Source of the DNA: Dillenia suffruticosa | Taxonomy: Eukaryota; Streptophyta; Magnoliopsida; Dilleniales; Dilleniaceae | DNA length: 64,000 nt | Assembly: GCA_033439265.1 (NCBI GenBank) | Contig: JAVTVX010000019.1 | Span: forward strand, 255,501-319,500 | Reading direction: 5' to 3' | Part shown: in pieces, positions 20,830 to 32,431 of the stretch | Position numbering within the stretch: the first letter of the stretch is position 1 | Layout of the letters: each line of letters opens with the position of its first letter | Made by a program: the position numbers and the translations under genes | The notes under the pieces: generated by a model | What the model was told of the DNA's origin: nothing | Seen by the model: the letters and a program-made list of their open reading frames with translations, nothing else | The model's database searches: none

Positions 20830-23400
20830 CTTTGTTGCGTTGTGGCATATGATGTCTTATGTTGAAGTGAGGTATGCCCAACTTTGGGCATACAAAACTT
20901 ATTCATTCAGATTCTCCTTCAAGCGAATTAGATCTGATCATGTTTCATTTTAACTAGTAGTTTGCCCCTTACAATTCCAGCAGGTGATTACTGATAATTT
21001 CCAGAGGCAATATTTTTGTGTTTTATGTGAATGTGCTTGAAGGACCGCATAAGAAGATTTCTGATCATTCAATAGGTGATTTTTATTTTTATTTTTATTT
21101 TTTATTTTTTATCTCGAAAGGGAGTGTGAAGCCTGCCTCCTGAAAGTCTGAGTCCATGAAAAAAAAAAATTTGTTGATGGGTGCTTTATAGCTGACCGAA
21201 GCTTAGAGATGCTGATGTCAGGTGGAAGATGGGTTTTGTTAATCTTGTGCAATCAGGCTGCAGATCTATGGGTCTTGGGCAGGTCTTCACCTTGATTAGG
21301 GTAAGTGGTGGTGGTCGTAGAGAACCCCAATTTCATCCCTATGGAAACTTCTTATGGGGTTGTAAAGATCTCAGCAACAAAAAATTGGGACTGAAGTAGA
21401 TTACTTGCTACAGGGAAGGAAATGAGTATGCTGAATGGCTGCTCGGTTGCTGGCTGCAGCCAAATGCTGCTGATAGGTTTTAATATAACAGTATCTTCTA
21501 TTGGGTCTTTGGGTTAAGATTCCAAGTTTGTTGGTGCCACTGTCTGCTGGTGAATCATATTTTCTATTAGGTTAGTTGCTCCCTGAATCAATTCAGAATC
21601 CTGGCAAATCATTCTAATAGAAGCGAGTGGTTTAATCATCTACGAGTCATAAGTTCCAGATGTGGAAGGTAGAGGAGGGAAAGCTTAACATAAAATGTGG
21701 TCTGGTTAGGTGGCCGAGTGAACCACCAGAAAGAAAGCATGAGTAGTAAAGTTTATAAACTGTTGAAAGTTATCTAGGCTCCTTCAGGAAGAGGAAAGTT
21801 TTCACAAGTAGGAATTTCTATCTTCCCACCTTAAAGGGTCACACATTTTGCAAACCTCGAACAGATGTTAAATTAAAGACCTAAGGAGCTGAATCTGAGT
21901 CAAGGTACTTCAAGGAAAAATACTAAGTGTTTCTTGTGCTGAAAACAACTGCATGGCTACACATCTAAGTAGTTATTCATCAACCAAGGTTTACTTGTCC
22001 CTCTCTTCCAATTCCCAGCATGAGATCAATCATTCACACCCCAAGATTCACCATACTTCCAGACAACAACTGTTCCTCCAACTGGGTATTCAGACCAAGA
22101 ATTTAGGTCACAGGCCCTCCCATGTGCAATGCTGTCTCTTTGCATGCCGGTGAGTTCTTTTGCTCTCTTTTCACAGACACGTACTGTTTCTTATGTTGTT
22201 TGGAAGTTCCAAAATGTTGCCATTAAGCTGCTCTCCTGTATCAGCTTAACTTCGATGCTAATAGATTTATGATATCTACGCTCCTTCCATTTCCAGATAA
22301 GAATGTTCTCGGGGATTCTCATTTCCTCTAGAGGTAGTACATTGCTACAAATCACGCATGGTGAAGGTACATCTTTCGACTACAAGTTGTTGTAGTTAAG
22401 AGGACTGCGAAATTGCATGCAGACAAGACTACAACTAGGATGCAACCATTAGGGAATATGACCTGTTTAAGTTGTCAACACCATCATGGGACCAACCATG
22501 AACATGATAGCGGATAACGGTGACATTATATTGATCGGTATATGCTAACCTGTAAGCAACCCACTTAATTAGTGTCGCTATTTCAGCATGATCATTAGTA
22601 ACTATAATGTCTCTGTAAGCAAGATCAATTCTGATATATTAGAAACAAACGTATCAATTGATCTGTATGGATGAAGACCCTTCGGGCAGCAACTTAGTTT
22701 TGACATTCTTAAGTCATCAGTTTCCAACATTGGTTATTGAGCGCCTTGCTTCATCCTTGCCCATGCACTTGGCCATATCAGAGAAGATAAGAGTCTTCAC
22801 TCAGTATAATCATGGTTGGGGCTTCTGGATACCCTGCAACGAATATAATCTTCCCTTGCTTGCTCTCATTTAGGAAGATTGTCTACCTGAAGCTTGTTCA
22901 AAAACGCTTTACAAGTTTCTGGTCTATGAAGTTGTGAATTGAGTAATATATCTGGATTTTTAAAAGTAATATTATTTCTGGGCGCTGAAGCAGCTAAAAG
23001 TCTTACGGCCATGAAGCCATCCTGCTGGAAGATGTAAAGGAATATTGGGACAATAGAACAAATGGACTTCTTGTTATGTGCGTTCAGCTTCGATGTGAGT
23101 CAGTTCATTGTAATAAATAAATAAATAAACAAAATTCTAATCTTATTAAAGTCGTAAATGGGAGTAAATTATGAAGCGTATAAAAGAAGAGCTGGAAGTT
23201 GACGGTGATTTGGTGAGAGTGGACAACAAGAAGAGAAACCTACAAGCTCAATTGTATTCATATCCAATACCCACAGCGTGTGGCTATTATAGAAAATCTC
23301 GTCATGTACCTGTTTGTGCAGGAATAGTTGATTAGGAGTGGATGGTTCTTAGCAATAGCAAAGGATTGCAAGTAAACTAAATTAGCTTGTTTAAAAGCAA
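20830..23400. other. Intergenic stretch without recognised genes
   Basis: There is no recognisable gene, LTR or coding domain here. The longest frames (about 70 residues) have no repeats or motifs. The base composition is less AT-rich than the other spacers, so an old element or pseudogene beyond visual recognition cannot be excluded. (TAAA)n-like tracts occur near 23115-23130. Confidence 0.5.
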
Positions 23401-23412
23401 ACCTCCAAAACT

Positions 23413-24284
23413 TGTTTTGTAATACCAACATAGGAAAATTCTCACGTCTGTAAACATCTGAGGTCCCAACCTAGGGGCATAGGGACAAACATGTTCCGTA
23501 AGGAACCTAATGGTATAGAACCCAACAACCCATAATTATAAAGCTTAGAGACCACCAAGAGGTCTCTTAATAAATACCTGAGACGACCAAGCAGGTGATT
23601 GGTCGAACACTCTCAGCCACTGTTTGGTCGAACACTCTCAGTTAAGACTCTCCGTCACTGCTCGGTCGAATACTTCCGATTAAACCTCTTGGCTATTACT
23701 GAGTGATCTTCCTCCGAATAACATCCCCACCAAGTAAATCAAGATCATTATCACCTGAGAATTGAAACACTGCTAATCACGAAAATAATCTCGCCCGGCA
23801 AGAAAGGAAATCTCTAGAATCTTGTTCGGTAAGGTAGAAAATTTTCATGATAATTTAAACTTTTCTAAGTCCTCTATGATTCTAAATTTCTTCAAAATAT
23901 TTTATTATAGTTCTTATAATCTCGGAAGGTCTCTAACGATCAAGGTAACTAGGATTTTATACCCCAAAACAAGAGACTTGTCATGCATATACATACTATA
24001 CATACCGAGTAAAGATGACCTACCAGATACACTCTTTTCATATTCCACACACATGTTACATAGAGGCAACACATGGCAAATCTAAGACTTTTTTCAATCT
24101 GTTCTCTCTCTCTCCTCTCTTATTTCTTTTTCTAACTTAAGTGTCAGAGTTTCTTCGGCGGACCACTTTCGGCGGGCATTTTTGTAGGTCTTTCCATCCT
24201 CAAATGCCCAACGAACTCATCAGTACCAGTTCCCCATAAAAGTCAGCGGAGTAGTTTATCCATGGACTAAACCCATCTCTAACA
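23413..24284 (+). repeat. 5' LTR of the Tat-type element
   Basis: It ends in CTCTAACA just before the primer-binding site, matching the CTTTTAACA end of the right LTR. Shared words with the right copy include GAAAGGAAATCTCTA, GGTAAGGTAGAAA and the ATTCGTCAGT-like end region. It carries a run of ~30-base internal repeats (GGTCGAACACTCTCAG and variants) at 23590-23680. The left edge is set by comparison and may be off by tens of bases. Confidence 0.65.
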
Positions 24285-24799
24285 GATTGGCACCATCCGG
24301 GAAACAAATTGATTATCTAGACAAAGAAACTTCAAACCTTGTTTTACTTTGTCTCTCCTATTGCCATGCGTGAGGTGGGGGGACAAATATCTAATCCCTT
24401 AAACCCCTCACCACCAACAGCCTTGGTTCATTAGAGGAAAGCTTCCTCAGCCTAACAATCTCAAATATTGTCATCAATCACACCTATACTCTACAAGACC
24501 GAGACTCCGGCGTCTAGGGAAGTTCTCACCACGCATGCCGAGAAGCGGTTAAAGAGAAAAAAACTAATGATTGATTTCGACGATAATGACCTGGTGGGAG
24601 TTGACCCAAATCAATATGACCTCTCATTACCGCCAAGATAGGGCCATATATCGTGAAGAGAGTATTCGTCGAACCACGGGACTAATTATGATCTATATTA
24701 GGATGCCTTCCAACAAATAGGTTTTGACTGAGCGCATCTTCAACCTCGCGTCAGATCTTTGAGAGGACTTAATGAGTGATTATACCTCGAGGGAACCAT

Positions 24800-27700
24800 T
24801 TTGCTCCCTATAACCTTGGGAATGTCACCTAACCACGCTACTACTATGACCACGTTCAATGTGGTAAAATTGCTATTCCCTTTCAATGCGATCCTGGACC
24901 GTTCCAACCTAGACGGCTTGGAAATCTTTCCGAACACCAAACACGTAAAGGTCAAATTTAGAACACTTTTTGGTATTGGAATGCTTAACTGTGATCCCGA
25001 CCCTCCAAGTGCCTCTATACCAGAGAAGCAAACGAAGAACCTCTCCTAGAAACTATTCTTAGATAATATCGAACAAGTTGCTAAACCCAAGTCTGGTAAG
25101 GAAGTGGTTGAGGTTCCGATCATGAACGCGTCTGGTCAAACTAATCAAATCTGAACCCATCTACCGACACCTCTTCGGGTTGCCATAACCGAGTGCTTAT
25201 GACAATACTCCAAAGTCTTCGTATGCTTGCCCGAAGACACGCTGGGAATCCATCTCTCGGTGATTGTTCATGAGGTGACGGTAAACACAAGCCACAAGCC
25301 CGTGAAGCGGAAGAAAAATGTGTTTGCATTGGAATGCCAACAAGCAGTACAAAAAAAGTGCAAAAACTTATAGCGGCGAACCTCATCAAGGAAGTGAAAT
25401 ATGCTGAGTAGTTGACAAACGTGGTCATGATAAAAAAAACGAATGGCAAATTGGAGGATATGTGTTGACTTAATTGATCTCAAGAAAGTATATCCAAAAG
25501 ATAGGTAATTGCTTCCTAATATGGACAAACTTATAGATAACTCAAAGGGTCATTAACTTTTAAGTTTTATGGATGTGTACTTTGGTTACAATCAGGTGCG
25601 CATGGCCCTAGAGAACGAAAAAAAAAACAAGTTTCATTATAAAGTTCGACACCTATTGTTATAAGGTTATACCTTTTGGCCGAAAGAATGTAGAAGCAAC
25701 CTTCCAACAATTAGTCAAACAAGGTCTTTAGCAAGCAACTCGGTAGAAATGTAGAGACTTATGTGAATGATATGCTCGTCAAGAGTACTATACCAGGGGA
25801 CCATATAACAGATCTTGAAGAAACATTCCAGACATTGAAATGCTACAACATAAGGCTAAATCCAGCCAAATGTACCTTCGAAATCACTTTAGGCAAGTTC
25901 TTGGGTTTTTTGATCACCAACTGAGGAGTCGAGAACAACCCAGAGAAGATTCAAGCCATTCTAGATATGTTACCACTAAGAATGTTGAAAGAGGTACAGC
26001 GCCTCACAGGATGGATCGTGGCTTTGAGCAAGTTTATGTTAAAGGTGAAAGAAAAATATAAACCCATTTTCGATACACTGAAGAAGTCCTAGAAATTCAT
26101 ATGAACACCAGAATGCCAAATAGTCTTTGACAAGCTCAAGGAATACCTCTCGTCTCATCCTCTGCTATCTCAGCCTATTCTTGGTAAGAAATTCTATCTC
26201 TACTTATCTGTCTCTGACCGAGTCCTTTGCTCTGCACTTGTAAGAGAGGATGCTATTGTACAAAGATCGTATATTATGTTAGCTGGGTACTCCAGGAGTC
26301 AAAAATCAATTACAAGCCTATTGAGAAGATGACCTTTGCTCTTGTCACAACCGCTCGGCGATTTCGACCATATTCATGTACACATGATCATACTCCTGAC
26401 CAACCAACATCTAAAATAGATCCTGTAGAAAAATGACACCTTAGGTTGCCTCAACGAATGGAGTATTGAGTTCGGCGAATTCGATATCGAGTATCAGTCT
26501 AGACCCACCATCAAAAGTCAAACTCTAGCTAACTTCATTCTCGAATGCATGCTCCTAAGTCTTACTGAGCAAGCCACCAATGACCATCTAGAAGGAAACT
26601 TACTGCCAATATGGACTTTGCAAGTGGATGGTTCCAAACTCATCCTGATGAGTCCTGACGACTTCAAAGTGGAGTAAACACTTTGTTTTGATTTTCAAGC
26701 CACCAATAATCAAGCTAAGTACGGAAAACTCTTGACAGGACTATAGATCATAGCATTATTAGGAGTTCAAGACATTCGGGTCTTCACCGACAACCAACTT
26801 ATGGTCAAGCAAATCAAGGAAACGTACAAAACTAAAAGGCCAATGATCATGAAATATCTCACCAAAGTCTAGGACGCAATGAGCAAGTTCAACAAGGTTG
26901 ACAAACAACAAATTCCTAAATCCGAGAATGTCAGAGCCGACATACTCTCCAAGCTTGCCCGTTCAGATTCTGTCACTACCAACTAAACGGTCTACATTGA
27001 AAGTCTCCCATACCCAAGTATTGATGAACCAGAGCAAATCCTGACGGCTTACAACTCACTTAGTTGGAAAGATCCAATCCAAGCCTACCTAAAGAATAAT
27101 CAACTACCGACTCCCTACAAGAGGGAGCAAAAGTCAAATGCAACGCCATGCATTACACCATCATTAATGAGACTCTCTACAATAAGTATTTTACTCATTC
27201 TTGTTTCAAATGCCTAACACCTAAAGAAGAAAACTACATTTTTAGAGAAATTTATGAAGGTGTATGCAACAACCATTTAGGTGCTCGGAACCTATCCAAC
27301 AAGGCCTTGTGCCAATGGTTTTTCTGGCCCATAACAAAGGCCAATGTAGAGATTTACATCAAATAATGTGATAAGTGTCAACATTTCTCCTCGGTGCCTC
27401 ACAAACCCTCCTCAAATATCTGTTCAATTGCAAGTCCATGACCATTTGTACAGTAAGAGATGGATATATTGGGACTGTTCCCCTAAGCAATCGGGCAGTG
27501 AAAGTTTCTCATCGTAGTCAAGGACGATTTCATCAAGTGGATGAAAGCCAAATCACTAGCATAGATAGTGATTGGCAAAATTCAAAAGTTCGTATGGGTG
27601 TTCATCATCACTAGATTCAGCCTATCCCATATTCTCATCACCGACAATGATAAGCAATTCGATAACAAAAGTTTTATAGACCTTTGCATTTAATATTCCA
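24800..27700 (+). pseudogene. pol remnant of the Tat-type element (RT, RNase H, second RNase H, partial integrase)
   Basis: Order of recognisable parts: a pre-RT linker (FNVVKLLFPFNAILDRSNLDG, 24855-24915); RT with CYKVIPFGRKNVEATFQQ, a damaged catalytic site near 25770 and FEITLGKFLGFLIT; element RNase H with SWVLQESKINYKPIEKMTFAL (26280-26340); second RNase H (26620-26990) with WTLQVDGSKL, NNQAKYGKLLTGL, VFTDNQLMVKQIK and NVRADILSKLA; integrase zinc-binding part (EIYEGVCNNHLGARNLSNKA); and a core fragment ILITDNDKQFDNKSFIDLC ending near 27697. In the second RNase H the catalytic Glu (usually AEYEAL) is now Lys. The rest of the integrase is missing. Gag and protease are not readable between 24300 and 24790. 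Confidence 0.8.
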
Positions 27701-27828
27701 CTATCATATCTTTTTCATTTACCCAAAAATACTCCATCTTCATGTCTTTTTAAAATTTTCAATTCCTCTCACTTTAACTTTACTTTGAATGCCACTTTTT
27801 CGCAATTATATTAGTAGTAAGGGGTAAA

Positions 27829-28617
27829 TGATAATACATGATTCAACAGCCTATTACAATAAAGTCCAGAAGCTACTAAGCCCATTAGGCCATAATAACA
27901 AGGTCCATAAATGATCGAACACACTCTCAATTGAATACCTTCTCGGCCAAACACTCTCGCTTATGTCTCTTGGTCATCTCAGTTAAACTCTTTTGAGTAA
28001 GTTGCTTATTCACCTGTCGGTCTTGCTTTCTCAATTATTACCAAAAAGCCTTTCAAAGGACAACCCTTGTCAAATCGAGATCATGATTACATAAAATTTG
28101 AATATCCCCTAATCTCAGAGGTAAACTCTCCCAATAAGAAAGAAAATCTCTACAATCACTCTCGATAAGGTAAGAAACTTCCATAATAATTTGAATTTCT
28201 CTTAATCAATGGAATTTTAAATCTCTTAAGGATTTTTTAGTACAGTCTCTGTAAAATTGAAAGATCCCCAATGATCACTTTACAAAGAAATAAGATTTCT
28301 ACACTCCTAAACGCATACCAGACTTGCCATGTATGCATGTTATATAAACAAGTATAGACAACCAGTCAGATACGTTCAATAACTCTACACTTATCACATA
28401 TAGACAATACAAAACTATTTTACGGCTCCACTCATTCTATTTCTCTTTCTATCATCAGCGCTCTTTCTAACTTAAGTATCGAAATCTCCTTTACGGAGTA
28501 TATTCCGACGGTATTTGCAGATCTTATCATCTATAAAGACCTAGAAGATTCATCAATATTGATTCCCTACTCTAGTCGGCAAGGCAGTTATCTGTGAAAT
28601 AAAATCCACTTTTAACA
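27829..28617 (+). repeat. 3' LTR of the Tat-type element
   Basis: It begins TGATAATACATG right after the polypurine tract and ends TTTTAACA. Aligning words with the left LTR: GATCGAACACACTCTCA, AGAAAGAAAATCTCTACA, GATAAGGTAAGAAACTTCC and GATTCATCAATATTGATTCCC. It is about 80 bases shorter than the left copy. Confidence 0.7.
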
Positions 28618-28804
28618 AAAACGCATAGAGAGGCTATATATAAGTATATATATGGGCATGTTCTCAACTCTAGAGAATGTGTGAATATTTAACCACTCAG
28701 ATCCCTCCATACTTTTAGGTAATTTACTAATTAAATTAGTTATTATATAAATCTCTTTCATGAGCATGATACATCCAAAGAGTGTAAAGTTCACAAATGC
28801 GTAA

Positions 28805-29272
28805 TTTTAACGATCCATTTGGATAGAGGGTTTTTGTGGAAAAGGGAGGGAAAGAGAGAGTTCTTAAAGAACACATCCATGTTTGGTAAAACAATTAATT
28901 GGAAGGGAGGGAAAGGGAGGTTTCTACGAAACTCACCAAACCCAATTTTTTGAATTCCAACAAATCAGTGGATTTTAGAGGAAAGAGATTTTTTATTTTA
29001 ATTATAAATGTTAAATTTACTTTTATAAACAGAAATGATAAAATAATAAATTTATATATTTTTTAGTATATTTCCCCAATTTCTCCAATCTAACTAAACA
29101 TGATTTTTTATTTAACTTTCTTTTCCCTTCTATTCCCATCACATATTTTGTTGTCAAACATGATTTTTAATTTTATCTCATTTTCTCTCCTCTTTCCATC
29201 CTTTCTCTATCATTTCCCTTTATTTCCTTTACCTTTTTTTTCCCATGAGATTACCAAACATACTATCAGTCA
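28805..29272. mobile_element. Possible MITE-like purine/pyrimidine inverted element
   Basis: The left half (28810-28930) is purine-rich with GGAAAAGGGAGGGAAAGAG and CATGTTTGGTAAAACAATT. The right half (29100-29262) is the opposite strand in character, with TTTCCATCCTTTCTC and GAGATTACCAAACATACT. The GTTTGGTAA/TTACCAAAC pair sits inverted in the two halves. Foldback elements without genes look like this, but I find no exact terminal repeats or target duplication. Confidence 0.3.
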
Positions 29273-29614
29273 ATCGAAAAATGCAAATACATCTTTCTCT
29301 TAAATTTTTTTATCAAATCGAGTACATAAAAAAGAAAAATTAAGAAATATATAAGAAAAAAGTGTGAAAGTGTTCCGGTGAGTATTAAAATGGGAAATGA
29401 GAGAAGAAATAGTAAACGAAAATCTTGGAATGAAAAATTGTGTGGTGTGCACTGCACGTATATTCTTTTTCGAAAGTACGAAAACTTTGCTATAAAGATA
29501 GAAGGGTGTTTTAATCGGAGTTCATGGAATACAGAAATTTTGTAGAAGAAATAATATTATGGTATAAGAGTGTATACAAAAAGAAAAAAAAAAGTATTCA
29601 AAAAAATAGTCTAA

Positions 29615-29690
29615 TGATCACAATCTCTCTCTCAGATCCATGATTAAAATTCAAATCACTTATAATAAAAAAATACCAAAAAATACCTAG
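29615..29690 (+). mobile_element. Short SINE-like remnant (relative of the 30242 copy)
   Basis: It has an A-box-like TAGTCTAATGATCA and a B-box-like AAATTCAAATCAC spaced as in a tRNA head, followed by an A-rich tail near 29667-29683. The arrangement parallels the copy at 30242-30328. No target duplication was found, so it is less certain. Confidence 0.4.
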
Positions 29691-30241
29691 TTTAATAGGG
29701 ATTTTATATTATATTTGAAATTGAAATACAGTTATTAGTAATAGATTAAAAAAAATATTATTGTGTTTGATTAATTAATTAAATAATATGAAAAGGCATT
29801 AACAATAAACAGTGAATACAAACACGGATATATTAATCAAACCACGTCGTATTGTTTGATTTAATTTTGCCACCGTATAGACTTTAATTATGGTTAAAGC
29901 CTCACACTCCGGCATGGCGAGCTTTAGGCATTAGCACCATTACTAGCAAGGCCATAGTACATCGTAAGAACAAACTGTATTCTGCTTCGAGATCGCAAGC
30001 CAAAGTAACAGCAAAATGAAAATTCCCACTACCAGATGAGTGTCGAGTTCTTACCAAAAGTTTCTAAGACTGCTCTTCGTAAGCACAAGATTTCATATTC
30101 TTTGTTCCGATTATGAAACCCCCTCGAGCCAAATAATGGGTAAATCTTTTCAAATTTTGAGTCCAGGAAGCAAACACTTCTTACTGTTTCAAAGCACACT
30201 ACTTTATTGTTTCCCTTGGACTCAAAGGTGGAAGGTGTAGT

Positions 30242-30328
30242 TATAAAAGATAGTCTAGTGGTTATAATTTTTATTCTCATGATATTATGTTCAAATTTAT
30301 ATGTAATTTAAAAAAAAAAAAAACAGTT
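30242..30328 (+). mobile_element. Very short SINE with target-site duplication
   Basis: It starts TATAAAAGATAGTCTAGTGG, holding an A box (TAGTCTAGTGGTTA, about 30251), then a B-box-like ATGTTCAAATTT about 30 bases on, and ends in a run of about 14 A. Flanks match: GGAAGGTGTAGT at 30230-30241 and GGAAGGTGTGTAGT at 30329-30342, differing by one GT unit. An RNA polymerase III-type head, an A tail and a 12-14 base duplication together mark retroposition. The body is unusually short, under 90 bases with tail. Confidence 0.6.
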
Positions 30329-31085
30329 GGAAGGTGTGTAGTCGCTGAGCAAAGGTGAGAAATTGACTTGCCAAAAATAGGCTATCCAATGAGATTGCAA
30401 CCCTGTATCGAAAGCTCCCTTCTTTTTTCCTCTTGGGTGCGGTGTGGGTACACTTTTAAACACAGACACATGGCTAAAATATTGGGCTCATCGTCCATCC
30501 AAACCTTTTTATCACGAAAAAGGTATCATTAAGTACATCTCCATAGTCCACACCAACGACGACTTTCTTCCCTTCCCATTCTTATAATGTCCATTTAGCA
30601 GTTATCCGTCATCTCAACCGCCTGCCCAAATCCCATGGAAATGGATATAGACTTTTAAGTGGGTATTTGGGGAAAATGGGTAGGCATGTGGCCTTTTTCC
30701 ATCCTAAACTGGCATCCAACAAGAAGAGGTATTTCCTCCAAATAACTCTTACCATACAAATTCTTTTAACCTTCAATTATATATTACAAAGGCTATGATT
30801 AGGAAAAAAAAAAACAGTAAGTTACATTCTCTCTCTCTCTTTGTTATTTCCCTTATCCTTCCTCTCTCTCTTTTTGCCCCCAGTTGCACATTACGCTAAC
30901 ATCCAATTACCCTCCCAAGAGACCAAAACCCAAAGAAGAACGTAGACTAAACCATACCCGTACATAATCAACTCTGACTCCAACCCCCAGAAGTACAGAA
31001 AAGCCAATTAAAAACGCAGAAAAAAAAAAGAATAAGAACAAACTCTAGAAACAAGTAATGGACACCATGGTCAACCAAGAACAGC

Positions 31086-31727
31086 CTACCTTGACCTCAC
31101 CGCAGAGGCACCACCGCCACCGGAATTCCCCGAACTTCCACTACCTCTTCCGCCACCCGAACTAACCTCCATCTGATGATAACTGCCAGAACCATACATC
31201 TGTCCTGAATAAGGATGACCCAACATCATCATCGACGTCCCCATCCCAACCCCATTAAACCCACCACCCCCTCCACCAGAACTCACTCCTCCACCACTTC
31301 CGCCGCCGCCACCCGCGGCACCACCACTACCGGACCCGCCTCCGCCGCTTTCCTTGTCCCCCTGTCTTCCCATAGTACTCTTCTCCCCCTCCATCTCCCT
31401 ATACTTGTGCAAATAAATCTTCAACGGCTCGACGTAGTCCTCAAACCCCAACGTGGTCATAGCCCAGAGCAAATCGTCGCCGTTGATCGTCTTCCGCTTC
31501 TCTCTCTGACACTTGTCGGATGCTTCTCCCGTAATAAAACTTATGAACTCAGAGACACACTCCTGCACAGTCTCTTTGGCGTCTTTCGAGATTTTGGCAT
31601 TCGCAGGTAAAGCTTTCTTCATGATTCTACTAACGTTTGCAATCGGGAGAAACCTGTCCTGTTCTCGTGCTTCGCTATTGGCGTTGCTGTTGTACTGTCC
31701 TCCTGACTCGTTATCCGAATCAGCCAT
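31086..31727 (-). CDS. NF-YB: NF-YB transcription factor subunit (non-LEC1 type)
   Basis: A single exon encodes 213 residues. Residues 24-114 form the conserved histone-fold domain: [73 protein letters not shown] and [15 protein letters not shown] pairs with NF-YC and then NF-YA to bind CCAAT boxes in nuclear promoters; plant NF-YB2/3-like members promote flowering with CONSTANS-type partners. The Lys in KISKDAKET, where LEC1-type proteins have Asp, makes it a non-LEC1 member. The C-terminal half is almost wholly Gly/Ser ([15 protein letters not shown] and similar), apart from a patch with [16 protein letters not shown]. Lack of introns is usual for this subgroup. The start is the only ATG ahead of the domain in frame. 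Assignment to a specific Arabidopsis member (NF-YB2 or 3) is tentative. Confidence 0.95.
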   Translation of the reverse strand: MADSDNESGGQYNSNANSEAREQDRFLPIANVSRIMKKALPANAKISKDAKETVQECVSEFISFITGEASDKCQREKRKTINGDDLLWAMTTLGFEDYVEPLKIYLHKYREMEGEKSTMGRQGDKESGGGGSGSGGAAGGGGGSGGGVSSGGGGGGFNGVGMGTSMMMLGHPYSGQMYGSGSYHQMEVSSGGGRGSGSSGNSGGGGASAVRSR

Positions 31728-32085
31728 TAAACTGGTTATTACAGTTAGGATGAAAGTTAGAATTGGCAGAATGAAACTGAGAAGATGATGATTATGGTGA
31801 TGATGAGAGAGAGAGAGAGAGAGAGAGAAGGAGGATCTTTTTTTTTTGTTTTTTTTTTTGGGGGGGGGGGTGGGGGGAAGGGAAGAGAGGAATGGAGGAT
31901 AGTTGGGGTCCGTTGGATTTGAGGGGGTAATAAGAGCATCGGGTGCGACACGTGGATAAACAGTGGCCGTGTGCTTTTCGATAAGTGTGGATTACGTGGG
32001 AGTGCTTTGAGGCGTTGGATTAAGATAGTGGGATCGTCAATCTTGACGGTGGATTGTTTGTTGAGGACTGTGTTCCGACGATTCG

Positions 32086-32094
32086 TAATATAAA
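32086..32094 (-). promoter_or_regulatory. Putative TATA box of the NF-YB gene
   Basis: On the minus strand it reads TTTATATTA, about 360 bases upstream of the start codon. Between it and the gene lie a (CT)n tract on the coding strand (GA at 31807-31828) and a run of ten C on the coding strand (G at 31860-31870). It is a candidate only. Confidence 0.3.
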
Positions 32095-32159
32095 GACGCC
32101 GAGTACAAATCTTTAGCATGGAAGAATTTGAAGTCCATGATTGTTTGTGGGAGTGAATG

Positions 32160-32197
32160 TTAAGCAAGGCCAAGCCAAGCCAAGCCAAGCCAAGCCT
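32160..32197. repeat. (CCAAG)n short tandem repeat upstream of NF-YB
   Basis: Five or six copies of CCAAG lie about 440 bases upstream of the NF-YB start. They differ from the CCAAT core in the last base. Confidence 0.8.
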
Positions 32198-32219
32198 TGT
32201 AATGTAATTAGAAAACAAA

Positions 32220-32392
32220 AGGGAAGGTTTTCAAAGTTATTGAATTTTTTCCTATTCAATAAATAAATAAATTCTATTAATTGGATTTGGTCTCACAAGA
32301 TGAATTTAATATCCCTTCCCTAACATTATCATTTTTTTTTTCTCTTTTCATCATCCTTAATAAAATTAAGCAACAACTATCAAAAGTGTACG

Positions 32393-32431
<39 letters not shown>

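Larger units (their letters stand above)
23413..28617 (+). mobile_element. Degenerate Ty3/gypsy element, Tat/Athila type, with both LTRs
   Basis: Two diverged LTRs flank a decayed pol that has two RNase H domains and an integrase remnant. An RT followed by its own RNase H and then a second, cellular-type RNase H ahead of integrase is the mark of the Tat lineage. A primer-binding-site-like TGGCACCATCCGGG (24288) follows the left LTR, and a polypurine tract (AAGGGGTAAA, 27819-27828) precedes the right LTR. AAAAC occurs beside both ends (23407-23411 and 28618-28622) and may be the target-site duplication, although one extra T separates it from the left LTR. All frames are interrupted. Confidence 0.8.

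Noticed and set aside
32160..32197. CCAAT boxes for NF-YB self-regulation
   Set aside because: The unit is CCAAG, lacking the final T that the NF-Y complex needs.
31757..32218. 153-codon minus-strand frame upstream of NF-YB
   Set aside because: It is made of the (CT)n tract, C run and low-complexity leader; it reads as Ser-Leu and Pro runs and fits the NF-YB 5' region better.
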